Below are positions 9,344 to 17,719 of a DNA stretch of 64,000 nt, one piece after another. The notes under the pieces are model-generated. The model was not told the origin of the DNA. It ran no database searches and was given only the letters and a program-made list of their open reading frames with translations. A program made the position numbers and the translations under genes. This DNA is from Myxococcales bacterium (GTDB taxonomy: Bacteria; Myxococcota_A; Polyangia; Polyangiales; Polyangiaceae): NCBI GenBank assembly GCA_016191785.1, contig JACPVJ010000106.1, forward strand, positions 1 to 64,000, given 5' to 3'. The first letter of the stretch is position 1; every line of letters begins with the position of its first letter.

Positions 9344-9396
9344 AGCGCCGGTCGATCGGCCCGTCCACGTCACCCCCGCCAGGCCCTGACAGCGGA

Positions 9397-9411
9397 GCCG
9401 CGAGCGTGCCA
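9397..9411 (-). promoter_or_regulatory. Weak sigma-54-like -24/-12 element upstream of the cus operon
   Basis: Read on the minus strand the sequence is TGGCACG, four bases, CGGC. The -24 half matches the consensus fully and the GC of the -12 half is in register, but the TT is missing. A start site near 9385 would leave a leader of about 42 nt before the ATG at 9343. This is a motif match only. Confidence 0.2.
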
Positions 9412-9463
9412 TCCGGCGAGCTGGCACAACCGCCCGCAGGGCCCATTCCCGGGCGGTTCCTTG

Positions 9464-9478
9464 AGGCACGGTCCTTGC
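9464..9478 (+). promoter_or_regulatory. Sigma-54-like -24/-12 element before the Cys-rich lipoprotein
   Basis: The sequence is A-GGCACG, four bases, TTGC: the invariant GG and GC are spaced as in sigma-54 promoters, and only the first T of the -24 box is changed. Transcription would begin near 9490, only about 3 nt before the ATG at 9493, so the mRNA would be nearly leaderless. It is a motif match and could be chance. Confidence 0.3.
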
Positions 9479-9492
9479 GCTGCGTGGGGACC

Positions 9493-10206
9493 ATGAAGCG
9501 CTCGATCTCGTGCTTGGTGCTGCTCTTGCTCTCGACCGCCTGCGGCGGGCAGTCCGCGTCGGACGAAAGCGGAACCGGCGGAGTCGCGGGGACCGGTGGG
9601 GGCGGCACCGGCGGCGGCGGCGCCGGGGGGGCCGGCGGCACCGGCGGAGCGGTCGGGGGCAGTGGAGGCGGCAGCGGCGGGGGCTACGTGAACGTCGTCG
9701 GCGAGTGCAAGGCCGACGCGGACTGCGCCCTGCAGAACAGCTGCTGCTATTGCAACGCCGCCCCCAAGGGGACGACGGCGCCCTACTGCGAGCCGACCCC
9801 CTGCTTCGCCGACCAGTGCTCGGTGCAGGGCGTGAAAGAAGCTCGCTGCATCGCCGGGCAGTGCAGCGTGGCCCGCGACTGCGATCAGAGCAAGGTGGTC
9901 TGCAACGCGCTGCCGCCCACGTGCCCGGCCGGCCTGGTGCCCAGCGTCCAGAACGGCTGCTGGGGCGAGTGCGTGCCGACGACCTCGTGCAGCTTCGTCT
10001 CGACTTGCTTCGACTGCGGCCCCGGCAAGGCCTGCGTGGTCACCGACGACCAGGGCGGCGGCCAGCATCACTGCGTGAACCCACCGGCCAGCTGCAGTCA
10101 GGGCTGCTCGTGCCTCGGAGACAAGGCGTGCATCGCGCCGTACACGTCCTGCTCGGACGGCATCAAAGACGGCTCGGCGGTGCACTGCGAGTGCCCGACC
10201 TGCTGA
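9493..10206 (+). CDS. Large Cys-rich lipoprotein with Gly linker
   Basis: The protein has 237 residues. The ATG at 9493 gives a signal with lipobox (LVLLLLSTAC, Cys17). A glycine linker occupies residues 30-65 (repeats of GTGG, GGTG and GGSG), and then about 170 residues contain more than 30 cysteines. The cysteine patterns (NSCCYCNAAP, TCFDCGPGKACVV, SCSQGCSCLGDKAC) suggest several small disulfide-knotted subdomains in series. It is predicted to be anchored in the outer membrane with the domain displayed by the linker. Nothing identifies an enzymatic role. It diverges from the copper operon with 149 bp between starts, where two sigma-54-like motifs sit, so joint control with copper efflux is possible but unproven. 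Confidence 0.75.
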   Translation: MKRSISCLVLLLLSTACGGQSASDESGTGGVAGTGGGGTGGGGAGGAGGTGGAVGGSGGGSGGGYVNVVGECKADADCALQNSCCYCNAAPKGTTAPYCEPTPCFADQCSVQGVKEARCIAGQCSVARDCDQSKVVCNALPPTCPAGLVPSVQNGCWGECVPTTSCSFVSTCFDCGPGKACVVTDDQGGGQHHCVNPPASCSQGCSCLGDKACIAPYTSCSDGIKDGSAVHCECPTC

Positions 10207-10263
10207 TCTCCGAAACGCGCCCTAGCGCACCCCCGACCCGCGGGGCTAGTCTTCTGCGCCCTC

Positions 10264-11487
10264 TTGTCCCTGACCGCAGCAGCACTCTCCCTCGGCATCG
10301 TCACCGGCGCGTTGGTCGGCGCCGGGGCCGTGGAGCGAGTCGTGCACCGGCGGAACCTCAGGCGGATACCGGTTCGCGTCCACGTCAACGGAACCCGAGG
10401 CAAGTCGAGCGTCACGCGCCTGATCGCGGCAGCCCTGCGTGAGAGCGGCACCGTCACCTGCGCCAAGACCACCGGGACCCTGGCGCGCTTCATCCTGCCC
10501 GACGGCCACGAGCTGCCGATCTTCCGGCCTTCCGGCCCGAACGTGATCGAGCAACGGCGCATCGTCTCGGTGGCAGCAGCCCACGAAGCCCAGGCGTTGG
10601 TCATCGAGTGCATGGCGCTCCAACCCGAGCTGCAAGCCCTCTCGGAGCTCGAGCTGGTTCGCGCCACCCACGGGGTCATCACCAATGCCCGTCCCGATCA
10701 CCTGGACGTGATGGGCCCGTCCGATCCCGACGTGGCGCGCGCGCTGGCCTCGATGATCCCCGTCGGCGGCAAGCTGTTCACCGCCGAGCAGAAGCAGCTG
10801 GCGATCTTCGAGGCGGCCTGCAAGGACCGCGACACCACGCTCTTGGCCATCGGCCCGGAAGCCGTCGCGGCGGTCAGCGACGGCGACCTCACCGGCTTTC
10901 GTTACACCGAGCACCGCGAGAACGTGGCGCTCGCCCTGGCGGTGACCGACGACCTGGGCATCGCCCGCGACGTGGCCCTGGCGGGGATGCGCGCCTGCCG
11001 ACCGGACCCGGGCGCGCTCCGGGAGTACTCCCTCGACTTCTTCGGTCGCCAAATGGTGTTCGTGAACGGCTTCGCGGCCAACGACCCCGTCTCGACCGAG
11101 CAGCTCTGGAACATGGCGCTCACCAAATATCCCGGGCGCTCCACCAAGATCATCTTGGTCAACTGTCGGGCCGACCGCCCGGACCGTTCGCTGCAGCTCG
11201 GGCAAGAGCTCCCCCGCTGGGAGGCACCCGACTTCGTGGTCGCGATGGGCACCGGGACCTACCTCTTTGGCCGGGCGGCGGTGAAGGCGGGGCTCGATCC
11301 GTCGCGGCTCGAGATCGTCGAAGATGCCGGTGAAGATCAGATCTTCGAGCGGGTCGTGGGCCTGATCGACGACAGCGCGCTGATCTTCGGCATGGGAAAC
11401 ATTGGTGGACAAGGCCTGCCGCTGACGCGTTATTTCGCCAATCGCGCCCATCCCAAACGAGGCCAGCACCTGGACGGCAACGCATGA
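10264..11487 (+). CDS. pgsB: Poly-gamma-glutamate synthase subunit PgsB/CapB
   Basis: The protein has 407 residues and starts at a TTG codon. PgsB is the ATP-dependent amide ligase of the poly-gamma-glutamate synthase, related to Mur ligases. A membrane helix at residues 3-23 is followed by the P-loop VNGTRGKSSVTR (42-52), the usual Mur-type variant. Other family segments are visible: AKTTGTLARFILPDG, VIECMALQPE, GVITNARPDHLDVMG, VNCRADRPDRS and GMGNIGGQG. The last four bases (ATGA) are shared with pgsC. Length matches PgsB of other bacteria. The PgsA/CapA transport subunit is not adjacent; PgsW is found in its place. Product identity (capsule, released polymer or another gamma-polymer) cannot be read from the sequence. 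Confidence 0.92.
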   Translation: MSLTAAALSLGIVTGALVGAGAVERVVHRRNLRRIPVRVHVNGTRGKSSVTRLIAAALRESGTVTCAKTTGTLARFILPDGHELPIFRPSGPNVIEQRRIVSVAAAHEAQALVIECMALQPELQALSELELVRATHGVITNARPDHLDVMGPSDPDVARALASMIPVGGKLFTAEQKQLAIFEAACKDRDTTLLAIGPEAVAAVSDGDLTGFRYTEHRENVALALAVTDDLGIARDVALAGMRACRPDPGALREYSLDFFGRQMVFVNGFAANDPVSTEQLWNMALTKYPGRSTKIILVNCRADRPDRSLQLGQELPRWEAPDFVVAMGTGTYLFGRAAVKAGLDPSRLEIVEDAGEDQIFERVVGLIDDSALIFGMGNIGGQGLPLTRYFANRAHPKRGQHLDGNA

Positions 11488-11939
11488 TGGAACTTCTGCC
11501 CATCTCGGTCGGCATCGGCCTGGCCATCAGCCTGCTCTTCACCGAGATGTTCGGCATCGCGGCGGGCGGCATGATCGTCCCGGGGTACATCGCGCTCCAC
11601 CTGACCAAGCCGGTCGACGTCGCGGTCACGGTGGGCGCGGGCCTCGCGACCTGGGCCATCGTCCACACCCTCTCGTCCTTCACCATCGTCTACGGGCGCC
11701 GTCGAACCGTGCTGATGATCTTGATCGGCTACTTGGTCGGCATGCTGCTGCGCTGGTCCACGGGAGTGTACGGGCAAGGCACCGTGGACCTGAACGTGAT
11801 CGGGTTCATCATTCCGGGCCTCATCGCCCTCTGGCTCGACCGCCAGGGGGTGATCGAGACGGTGGCCGCGCTGGTCACGGCGTCGGTGGTCGTGCGACTG
11901 ATCTTGGTCCTGGTGGTCGGGGCGGAGCTGCACGGATGA
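11484..11939 (+). CDS. pgsC: Poly-gamma-glutamate synthase membrane subunit PgsC/CapC
   Basis: The protein has 151 residues and is almost wholly hydrophobic with about four to five helices. Its family signature is at the N-terminus (TEMFGIAAGGMIVPGYIA), followed by VVGAELHG-like helices at the end. PgsC forms the membrane complex with PgsB that polymerises glutamate through gamma-amide bonds. The start overlaps the pgsB stop (ATGA) and the end overlaps the pgsW start (ATGA), so the three are made in step. Length agrees with the family (about 150 aa). Confidence 0.92.
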   Translation: MMELLPISVGIGLAISLLFTEMFGIAAGGMIVPGYIALHLTKPVDVAVTVGAGLATWAIVHTLSSFTIVYGRRRTVLMILIGYLVGMLLRWSTGVYGQGTVDLNVIGFIIPGLIALWLDRQGVIETVAALVTASVVVRLILVLVVGAELHG

Positions 11940-13084
11940 AGAAGGTCTACTGGCGCCCCCAGGGCGTCCCACGCCGAGCGATGCTCTTGATCGCGATGGT
12001 CGCGGTGGCCGGGTTCTTGGCGGTCGAGAAGTTTCAGGTCTCGACTCGCCAGCGCAACTACGCCGAGAAGATGACCGCGTCGCGCTTGGCGCTCGAGGCC
12101 TTCAACGCCATCAAGTCCGAGAAGCTCGGCCGTGGCATCGGCATCGACCCGGAGGCCGATCCGTATCAGACCGGGCTGATTGGCCGCTCGGTCACCCCGG
12201 TGACCTCGAACACCGGGTACATCTCGGCCAAGCGCCTGAGCGTGAATCCCAACTTTGCGGCGCTGGTGGTGCATTGGCTGTCGCGCGCCGGCGTGGCAAA
12301 GGGGGACGTGGTCGCGGTCGGGGCGTCGGGCTCGTTCCCGGCGTTGTGCATCTCTACCTTCGCTGCGGTGCAGGCCATGGAGCTGACTCCGATCGTGATT
12401 GCCAGCGCGTCGGCCTCGGAGTGGGGCGCCAACGACCCGAGCTTCATGTGGCTGGACATGGAGAAGGCGCTCTTCGACAAGCGCATCTTCGGCTTCCGAT
12501 CGATCGCGGCCTCGCGGGGCGGCATCGAGGACTACGGCTTCGGCATGTCGGAGGAGGGCCGCAAGCTGATCGACCAGGGCATCGAGCGGTCGGGGGTCGA
12601 CCGGATCGACGCCAAGAACCTGGCCGACGGCATCGATCAGCGCATGCAGCTCTTCGAGGCGAAGGCCGGCAACAAACCGATCAAAGCCTACGTGAACGTC
12701 GGCGGCGGCACTGCGTCGGTGGGCACGCACGTGGGCAAGAAGCAGTTCAAGCCGGGCCTCAACCTGGATCCGCCACGCGGGTCAGACCTGGCCGACTCGG
12801 TCATGCTGAGGTTCGCCGAGCGGGGCGTGCCCGTGGTGCACCTGACCAGCCTCGAGGCCCTGGCGAAACAGTACGCCTTCCCTTCCGAGCCCAAGGGGAT
12901 CCCCCGTGTCGGCGAAGGGAAGGTCTTCGTGCGCGAGGAGTACAACCGGTGGATCGCCGCCGGCGGCCTGCTCGCCGTCTTCGCGGCGATGCTCGCGTTC
13001 ATTCGCTTGGACGTCGGGGCCCGCATCTTGCAAGGCGTGTGGCGCAGGAAAGATCGGGCCAGACAGCCCGAACAAATGGTGTGA
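11936..13084 (+). CDS. pgsW: Poly-gamma-glutamate system protein PgsW
   Basis: The protein has 382 residues. An N-terminal helix (AMLLIAMVAVAGFLAVEKF) and a C-terminal helix (AAGGLLAVFAAMLAFIRL) flank a large extracytoplasmic domain. The segment AGVAKGDVVAVGASGSFPA and the motif SASASEWGANDPSF match the PgsW family. That family accompanies PgsB and PgsC in gene clusters lacking a classical PgsA. The exact activity of PgsW is not established; assembly or export of the polymer is the usual suggestion. The gene is coupled to pgsC by an ATGA overlap. Downstream, a small hairpin (GGCGC/GCGCC at 13101-13114) lies before the next gene but has no U-tract. Confidence 0.85.
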   Translation: MKKVYWRPQGVPRRAMLLIAMVAVAGFLAVEKFQVSTRQRNYAEKMTASRLALEAFNAIKSEKLGRGIGIDPEADPYQTGLIGRSVTPVTSNTGYISAKRLSVNPNFAALVVHWLSRAGVAKGDVVAVGASGSFPALCISTFAAVQAMELTPIVIASASASEWGANDPSFMWLDMEKALFDKRIFGFRSIAASRGGIEDYGFGMSEEGRKLIDQGIERSGVDRIDAKNLADGIDQRMQLFEAKAGNKPIKAYVNVGGGTASVGTHVGKKQFKPGLNLDPPRGSDLADSVMLRFAERGVPVVHLTSLEALAKQYAFPSEPKGIPRVGEGKVFVREEYNRWIAAGGLLAVFAAMLAFIRLDVGARILQGVWRRKDRARQPEQMV

Positions 13085-13148
13085 GCGACAATCGGCGCGC
13101 GGCGCTCTGGCGCCCCCTCACCCCGGCGTGTTAGCACCCCCCGCTCGA

Positions 13149-14117
13149 ATGCTCGGAAGCGCGACCTGGCTCGACTGGCTGGCGTTCGTGGGCGCGGTGC
13201 TCGCGACGATGGCGCTCGATCGGCTGCTGGTCGGGAAGAGCACGAACGCGGTGTCGTTCCGAGAGGCGAGCGCCCGCAGCGTCGTGGCCATCGTCTCCGC
13301 GCTGCTCTTCGCCGGGTGGATCCACCAGCGCATGAGCCTCGACAAGTCGGTCACGTACCTCGTGGCCTACCTGGTCGAGAAGTCTCTGTCGGTCGACAAC
13401 CTGTTCGTCTTCCTGGTCATCTTCTCGTACTTCGGCGTCCGCGAGCGCGAGCAGCAGCGCATCTTGTTCTGGGGCATCGTCGGTGCGGTGGTCATGCGCG
13501 CCATCTTCATCCTGGCGGGCAGCGCGCTGCTGCACCGCTTCCACTGGATGATGTACGTGTTCGGGGGGTTCTTGGTGCTCACGGGCATCAAGCTCGCGTT
13601 CAAGAAAGATGGCGACGCGGTCGACCCCGAGGCGAACCTCGCGCTGCGGTTCGCGCGCAAGTACCTGCGCACGACCGATCAGGCGGACGGCGACAAGTTC
13701 TTCGTGGTCAAGAGCGGCCTGCGCTACGCCACGCCGCTGTTCCTGGTGCTCTTGGTGGTCGAGTTCACCGACGTGCTGTTCGCCGTCGACTCGGTGCCCG
13801 CGGTCCTGGCGGTCTCGGACGACGTGTACATCGTCTACACCTCGAACATCTTCGCCATCTTGGGCCTGCGCTCGCTGTACTTCATGCTCGCCGGCATGAT
13901 GAGCCGCTTCCACTACCTGGACCTGGGCCTGGCGGTGATCTTGGTCTTCATCGGCGCGAAGATGCTCCTCACGCAGGTCGTGAAGGTCCCGAACCTGGTG
14001 AGTCTGGGGGTGATCGCCGGGGTGCTCGCGGTCTCGATCCTGGTGTCCATGCTGCGCCCTCCGAAGCCCGAAGAAGCCGCGCCCGAAGCGCCCTCGGACG
14101 GAGCAGCGGGCGGGTGA
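13149..14117 (+). CDS. TerC/Alx-family integral membrane protein
   Basis: The protein has 322 residues and about nine helices. The TerC-family signature is clear: VEKSLSVDNLFVFLVIFSYF near residue 78, and VEFTDVLFAVDSVPAVLAVS near 202. Each contains the acidic residues (SVDN, EFTD..VDS) thought to bind cation. Families of this type act in Mn2+ export and metal resistance (Alx/TerC); tellurite resistance is a historical label. The start is the first ATG after the pgsW intergenic gap; an upstream frame reaches into pgsW but is a shadow. Its last bases GTGA start malQ, so the two are co-translated despite having no obvious functional link. Confidence 0.88.
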   Translation: MLGSATWLDWLAFVGAVLATMALDRLLVGKSTNAVSFREASARSVVAIVSALLFAGWIHQRMSLDKSVTYLVAYLVEKSLSVDNLFVFLVIFSYFGVREREQQRILFWGIVGAVVMRAIFILAGSALLHRFHWMMYVFGGFLVLTGIKLAFKKDGDAVDPEANLALRFARKYLRTTDQADGDKFFVVKSGLRYATPLFLVLLVVEFTDVLFAVDSVPAVLAVSDDVYIVYTSNIFAILGLRSLYFMLAGMMSRFHYLDLGLAVILVFIGAKMLLTQVVKVPNLVSLGVIAGVLAVSILVSMLRPPKPEEAAPEAPSDGAAGG

Positions 14118-15640
14118 CCCCGGTGGCACGGCTCAGCGAGCGCGCCAGCGGCGTCTTGCTTCACCCGACCTCGCTCCCCGGTCCGCACGGCTTCGGCGAT
14201 CTCGGCCCCGAGGCCCGCGCCTTCGCGGACTACCTGGCCGCCGCGGGGCAGACGTGGTGGCAGATGTTGCCCGTGGTTCCGCCGGGCTTCTCTGGCTCGC
14301 CCTACGACAGCCCCTCGTCGTTCGCCGGCAGCCCGTGGCTGGTGAGCCTGTTGGATCTGAAAGACGACGACCTGCTCGAAGCGCGGGACATCGACGGGAG
14401 CCCGGCTGCGGGCTTTGGCGCCATGCAGCGCTTCCGCGAGGACCGCCTGCGCAAAGCCCACAGCGCGGCGCTCGCGCGCAAGAGCCCGGCGGACCAGGAC
14501 GAGCTCGACGAGCTCCGTGAGTCGAGCCCCTGGCTCGAGGATTGGACCCTGTACTGTGCGCTCAAGACCCGCCACCCGGGCGGCTGGGTCGACTGGCCGG
14601 AAGAGCTCCGCATGCGATCGCCGGCCGCGCTGTCTCGGGCACGGCGCGAGCTCGTTCGGGAGGTCTCGTTCCACGAGCACGTTCAGCTCTGGTTTCGGCG
14701 CCAATGGCGGCGGCTGCGCGCCCACTGCCGCGCGCGCAACGTGGCACTGCTCGGCGACGTGCCCATGTTCGTGGCGCACGACAGCGCCGACGTGTGGAGC
14801 GCCACAGACTCGTTCTTCCTCGACGATCGCGGGCATTCGACGGTGGTGGCGGGCGTGCCGCCCGACGCGTTCAGCGAGACCGGCCAGCTCTGGGGAAACC
14901 CGCTCTACCGCTGGGACGTCATGGCCGAGCGCGGCTTCGAGTGGTGGCTGCGCCGCCTGGGAGTGACCCTCGATCGCTTCGACGCCGTCCGGCTCGACCA
15001 CTTCATCGCGTTCCGGCGCTACTGGGAGATCGCCGCCGGCTCGAACGACGCGCGGGTCGGGCGCTTCGTGCCGGTCCCGGGCGAGGCGCTCTTCGAGCGG
15101 GTTCGCGAGGTGTTCGGCGGGCTGCCGTTCCTGGCGGAAGACCTGGGGATCTTGACCCCGGAGGTCCACGCGCTGCGCGACCAGTTCGGCCTGCCGGGCA
15201 TGCGCGTGCTCGAATTCGCGTTCGGCGGCGACGAGCCCAACGACTACTTGCCCCACCGCTATTCGCGCAACACCGCCGTCTACACCGGCACGCACGACAA
15301 CGACACCACGGCGGGCTGGTACGCGAGCATCCCCGAAGCCGAGAAGATCCGCGTGCGGAGCTACCTGGGCACGCCCGACGGCGAGATCCACTGGGCGCTG
15401 ATCCGTGCCGCGCTCGCCTCGGTGGCCAACCTCGCCATCTTCCCGATCCAAGACGCGCTGGGCCTCGGCAGCGAGGCGCGGATGAACACGCCGGGCACGG
15501 TCGAAGGCAACTGGGCGTTCCGCGTCGACTCGGGACAGCTCACCCCGGAGCTTGCGGGGCGACTGCGCGGCCTCGCCGGACTGTACGAGCGGACGCCCCG
15601 CTGGAACGACGGCGACCCGGCGGCCTTCGTCCGAGCGTGA
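14114..15640 (+). CDS. malQ: 4-alpha-glucanotransferase (amylomaltase)
   Basis: The protein has 508 residues and belongs to glycoside hydrolase family 77. It transfers alpha-1,4-glucan segments between maltodextrins in the cytosol. The family N-terminus GVLLHPTSLPGPHGFGDLG is present. Catalytic residues are recognisable: nucleophile Asp295 (DAVRLDHF), acid/base Glu342 (LAEDLG) and Asp395 (GTHDNDT). The start is the GTG at 14114, which overlaps the terC-like stop by 4 nt; a GTG at 14123 is the alternative. It works in the same pathway as glycogen phosphorylase encoded at 20627, which shortens glycogen while MalQ recycles the leftover oligomers. The stop lies 3 nt from the stop of the convergent hemerythrin gene. 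Confidence 0.94.
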   Translation: MTPVARLSERASGVLLHPTSLPGPHGFGDLGPEARAFADYLAAAGQTWWQMLPVVPPGFSGSPYDSPSSFAGSPWLVSLLDLKDDDLLEARDIDGSPAAGFGAMQRFREDRLRKAHSAALARKSPADQDELDELRESSPWLEDWTLYCALKTRHPGGWVDWPEELRMRSPAALSRARRELVREVSFHEHVQLWFRRQWRRLRAHCRARNVALLGDVPMFVAHDSADVWSATDSFFLDDRGHSTVVAGVPPDAFSETGQLWGNPLYRWDVMAERGFEWWLRRLGVTLDRFDAVRLDHFIAFRRYWEIAAGSNDARVGRFVPVPGEALFERVREVFGGLPFLAEDLGILTPEVHALRDQFGLPGMRVLEFAFGGDEPNDYLPHRYSRNTAVYTGTHDNDTTAGWYASIPEAEKIRVRSYLGTPDGEIHWALIRAALASVANLAIFPIQDALGLGSEARMNTPGTVEGNWAFRVDSGQLTPELAGRLRGLAGLYERTPRWNDGDPAAFVRA

Positions 15641-15643
15641 CGG

Positions 15644-16078
15644 TCACTCTTCGAGCCCGAGAAACTCCGCGGCGCGGCGGTCGGCGGTCTGCTCGTGGGA
15701 CCGGAACCACGACTCGAGAAGCTCGACCAAGACCCCCATGAGCTCGCTCTCTCGACGCTCGCACTCGGCGCGGAGCGCGACCAGGCGGCGTAGAAACGAG
15801 GCGTGCATCGAGCGATGCTGCTCGAGCTCCGGGTAGCCCCCGCGATCCATCACCAGCTCTTCGTACTCGAAGTGGGCGCGCACTTCGCCGATCAGCTGGT
15901 CGATGAGCGCGGCGAGCTCCTCCCACGGTCCGCCCGTGGCGTGGGCGAGCCGCAGGCGGCGGATGTTGGCGGCGAGGTGGCCGTGCTGCGCCGCAACGCC
16001 ATCCGGGAGCGTGGGGAGCCGTTCACGAGGCGGGAGCACTCTGACTCTTTCGTGCAAAATTGACCATACGTCAACCAC
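15644..16078 (-). CDS. Bacteriohemerythrin-like protein
   Basis: The protein has 144 residues if started at the GTG at 16078; the start is uncertain because no clear ribosome-binding site is seen. The diiron ligand pattern of hemerythrins is readable in order: His in AAQHGHLAANI, then HFEYEE (HxxxE), EQHRSMHASF (HxxxH) and SHEQTAD (HxxxxD). The protein should therefore bind O2 or sense O2/NO through a non-heme diiron centre in the cytosol. It stands alone as a single domain with no attached signalling module. It is divergent from the small DNA-binding-like gene at 16126 with 47 bp between starts, and convergent with malQ. Confidence 0.85.
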   Translation of the reverse strand: MVDVWSILHERVRVLPPRERLPTLPDGVAAQHGHLAANIRRLRLAHATGGPWEELAALIDQLIGEVRAHFEYEELVMDRGGYPELEQHRSMHASFLRRLVALRAECERRESELMGVLVELLESWFRSHEQTADRRAAEFLGLEE

Positions 16079-16088
16079 CCGCCTGCCC

Positions 16089-16117
16089 TTGACAGGGAAA
16101 ACCCGCACTGAAATCGT
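16089..16117 (+). promoter_or_regulatory. Possible sigma-70 type promoter, near-leaderless
   Basis: A perfect TTGACA (-35) at 16089-16094 is followed after 17 bp by AATCGT (weak -10, three of six matches) at 16112-16117. Transcription would start at about 16125, right at the ATG at 16126. The -35 match is strong but the -10 is poor. Confidence 0.3.
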
Positions 16118-16125
16118 CCCAGGCC

Positions 16126-16503
16126 ATGACCGAGTTGGACCGGCAAATTCGCGCTCGCGTCGACGCCTTCGTGCTCGAGATCGGTGACCTGGTGCGCCGC
16201 GCCGCGCTCGAGGCGGTCTCGGAGGCCCTCGGGAAGCCGGCCCGGTCGGCCGCACGTGACAAGCCGCCGTCGAAGACACGCGCCCGTGGGAACAAGCGGT
16301 CGTCCTCGGAGCTCGACTCGCTGGCGAGTCGCATCGTGCGCCACGTGGGGGATCACCCCGGTTCGGGCGCATCGGAGATAGCGAAGGCGCTAGGCGTCGC
16401 GACCCGCGACCTGGTGCTCCCCACCAAGAAGCTGGTCTCGTCGGGCGATCTGACGACCAAGGGTCAGAAGCGCGCAACCAAGTACTTCCGACCGAAGAGG
16501 TGA
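16126..16503 (+). CDS. Small DNA-binding-like protein with C-terminal winged helix
   Basis: The protein has 125 residues. The first 38 form an amphipathic helix (LDRQIRARVDAFVLEIGDLV) likely used for dimerisation. A basic Ser/Lys/Arg linker follows (SKTRARGNKRSS). The last 60 residues read as a winged helix-turn-helix: ELDSLASRIVRHVGDHPGSG, then ASEIAKALG as a helix-turn-helix candidate, and a wing with TTKGQKRATKYF. The GxRxxTKYF ending is typical of small chromatin-like proteins in myxobacteria. Role is inferred only. A possible promoter would make its mRNA nearly leaderless. Its stop TGA and the stop of the convergent kinase form the palindrome TGAGCTCA. Confidence 0.7.
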   Translation: MTELDRQIRARVDAFVLEIGDLVRRAALEAVSEALGKPARSAARDKPPSKTRARGNKRSSSELDSLASRIVRHVGDHPGSGASEIAKALGVATRDLVLPTKKLVSSGDLTTKGQKRATKYFRPKR

Positions 16504-16505
16504 GC

Positions 16506-17567
16506 TCAGTCTTCGTCGGTCGGCCCGGGGGGGTCGCTGACGAGCTCGAGCACCGCCTTGCGCTCGACGCCCGGGCGGGGCGCCTTGGCCTTGGGTACCA
16601 GCAAGAGCGCTGGCTCGCTGACCTGCTCGCCGCGCGCCGCGGGCGAGCGCTGCACGAGGGGAAGCGGCAGGCTCTTCTTGCGCTCACGAGTCGCGACGGC
16701 CCGCGCGGGGCGTGGCAAGAACCGGACGAGCTCGTCGAGCAGCTCTTCCGCGCTGCCCGGGCGCTGGGCGGGATCCTTGGCGAGGCAGCGCCGAATCAGC
16801 GCTTCGAGGGCAGCGGGGAACGCCCGATCGTACGCCCGCAGGGGCATCGGCGGCCGCTGCAGCACGTTGGACATGATCTCGGCTTCACTGCGACCGGCGA
16901 ACGCGCGCCGACCGGTCGTGAGCTCGTAGAGGATGGCCCCGACGGCGTACAGGTCGGCCCGCTGATCGGCAGCCCGACCCAGCACTTGCTCCGGCGCCAT
17001 GTAGCTCGGCGTCCCGAAGACGCGACCGTCGGAGTGCTGCCGCTCCGCGCTGAGCCGGCACGCGATGCCGAAGTCGAGCACCTTGGCCTGGGGTCGGTCC
17101 GGCTCCGGGTGCACCACCATGATGTTGGCCGGCTTCAGATCGCGATGGACGATCCGCTGCTCGTGCGCCGCGCGGAGCGCCGAGAGCACCTGACAGCAGA
17201 GCTCGCAGGCGTACTCGTACCCCAAGGCCCCGCGCGCGGCGACGGTGGTCTCGAGGGTCTCGCCGTCGCAGAGCTCCATCACGATGAACGGCACGTTGTC
17301 CCCCGTGGCGCCGATGTCGTAGATGGCCACGACGTGCTCGTGTGCGATGCTGGCCGCAGAGCGGGCTTCGCTCGCAAAGCGCTCCACCGCTTCGGGGTCG
17401 GTGGCCAAGTCGTGCCTCAGCACCTTCAGCGCCACCGGCCCGAAGAGCGAGCTGTCGGCCTCCCAGACCACGCCAATGGCGCCTTCGCCGAGCGCGCGGC
17501 GCAGGGTGTAACGACCCCCGACAACGTGGCCTCTCTCGAGCGGCACGGGACGAAGTTTAACTGACAA
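16506..17567 (-). CDS. Soluble Ser/Thr protein kinase
   Basis: The protein has 353 residues with a complete Hanks-type kinase domain at about 20-290. The Gly-loop is GEGAIGVV (27-34), the ATP-binding Lys is 48 (VALKVL), the catalytic loop HRDLKPAN is at 141-148, DFG is at 165-167 and the APE-type motif is MAPEQ. All catalytic residues are present, so it should be active and of the RD type, activated by loop phosphorylation. The C-terminal 60 residues are basic and proline-rich, and no transmembrane helix is visible, so it is predicted to be cytosolic. No partner is indicated; neighbours on both sides run the other way. Confidence 0.92.
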   Translation of the reverse strand: MSVKLRPVPLERGHVVGGRYTLRRALGEGAIGVVWEADSSLFGPVALKVLRHDLATDPEAVERFASEARSAASIAHEHVVAIYDIGATGDNVPFIVMELCDGETLETTVAARGALGYEYACELCCQVLSALRAAHEQRIVHRDLKPANIMVVHPEPDRPQAKVLDFGIACRLSAERQHSDGRVFGTPSYMAPEQVLGRAADQRADLYAVGAILYELTTGRRAFAGRSEAEIMSNVLQRPPMPLRAYDRAFPAALEALIRRCLAKDPAQRPGSAEELLDELVRFLPRPARAVATRERKKSLPLPLVQRSPAARGEQVSEPALLLVPKAKAPRPGVERKAVLELVSDPPGPTDED

Positions 17568-17719
17568 TCGGCACCTGTCGCGCCAATCACCCTCGCTGAC
17601 GCCGGGCGCCAGCTGGACTACGCTCCGAAAGCGTGAGGCGTCGGCCGCACCAGGGCATCGAACGACCGGGCGCTAGCGCCCGGCTGAATGGGCACTGGCA
17701 CCCGTCCGTCGAATCCCCG

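Noticed and set aside
13101..13114. Intrinsic terminator after pgsW
   Set aside because: The hairpin has only a 5-bp stem and no U-tract; it is mentioned with pgsW but not claimed as a terminator.
17633..17719. N-terminal extension of the BamA-like protein from the GTG at 17633
   Set aside because: The signal peptide begins at ATG 17720; the extension would place 29 charged residues in front of it. A TACGCT hexamer before the GTG is too weak to overturn this.
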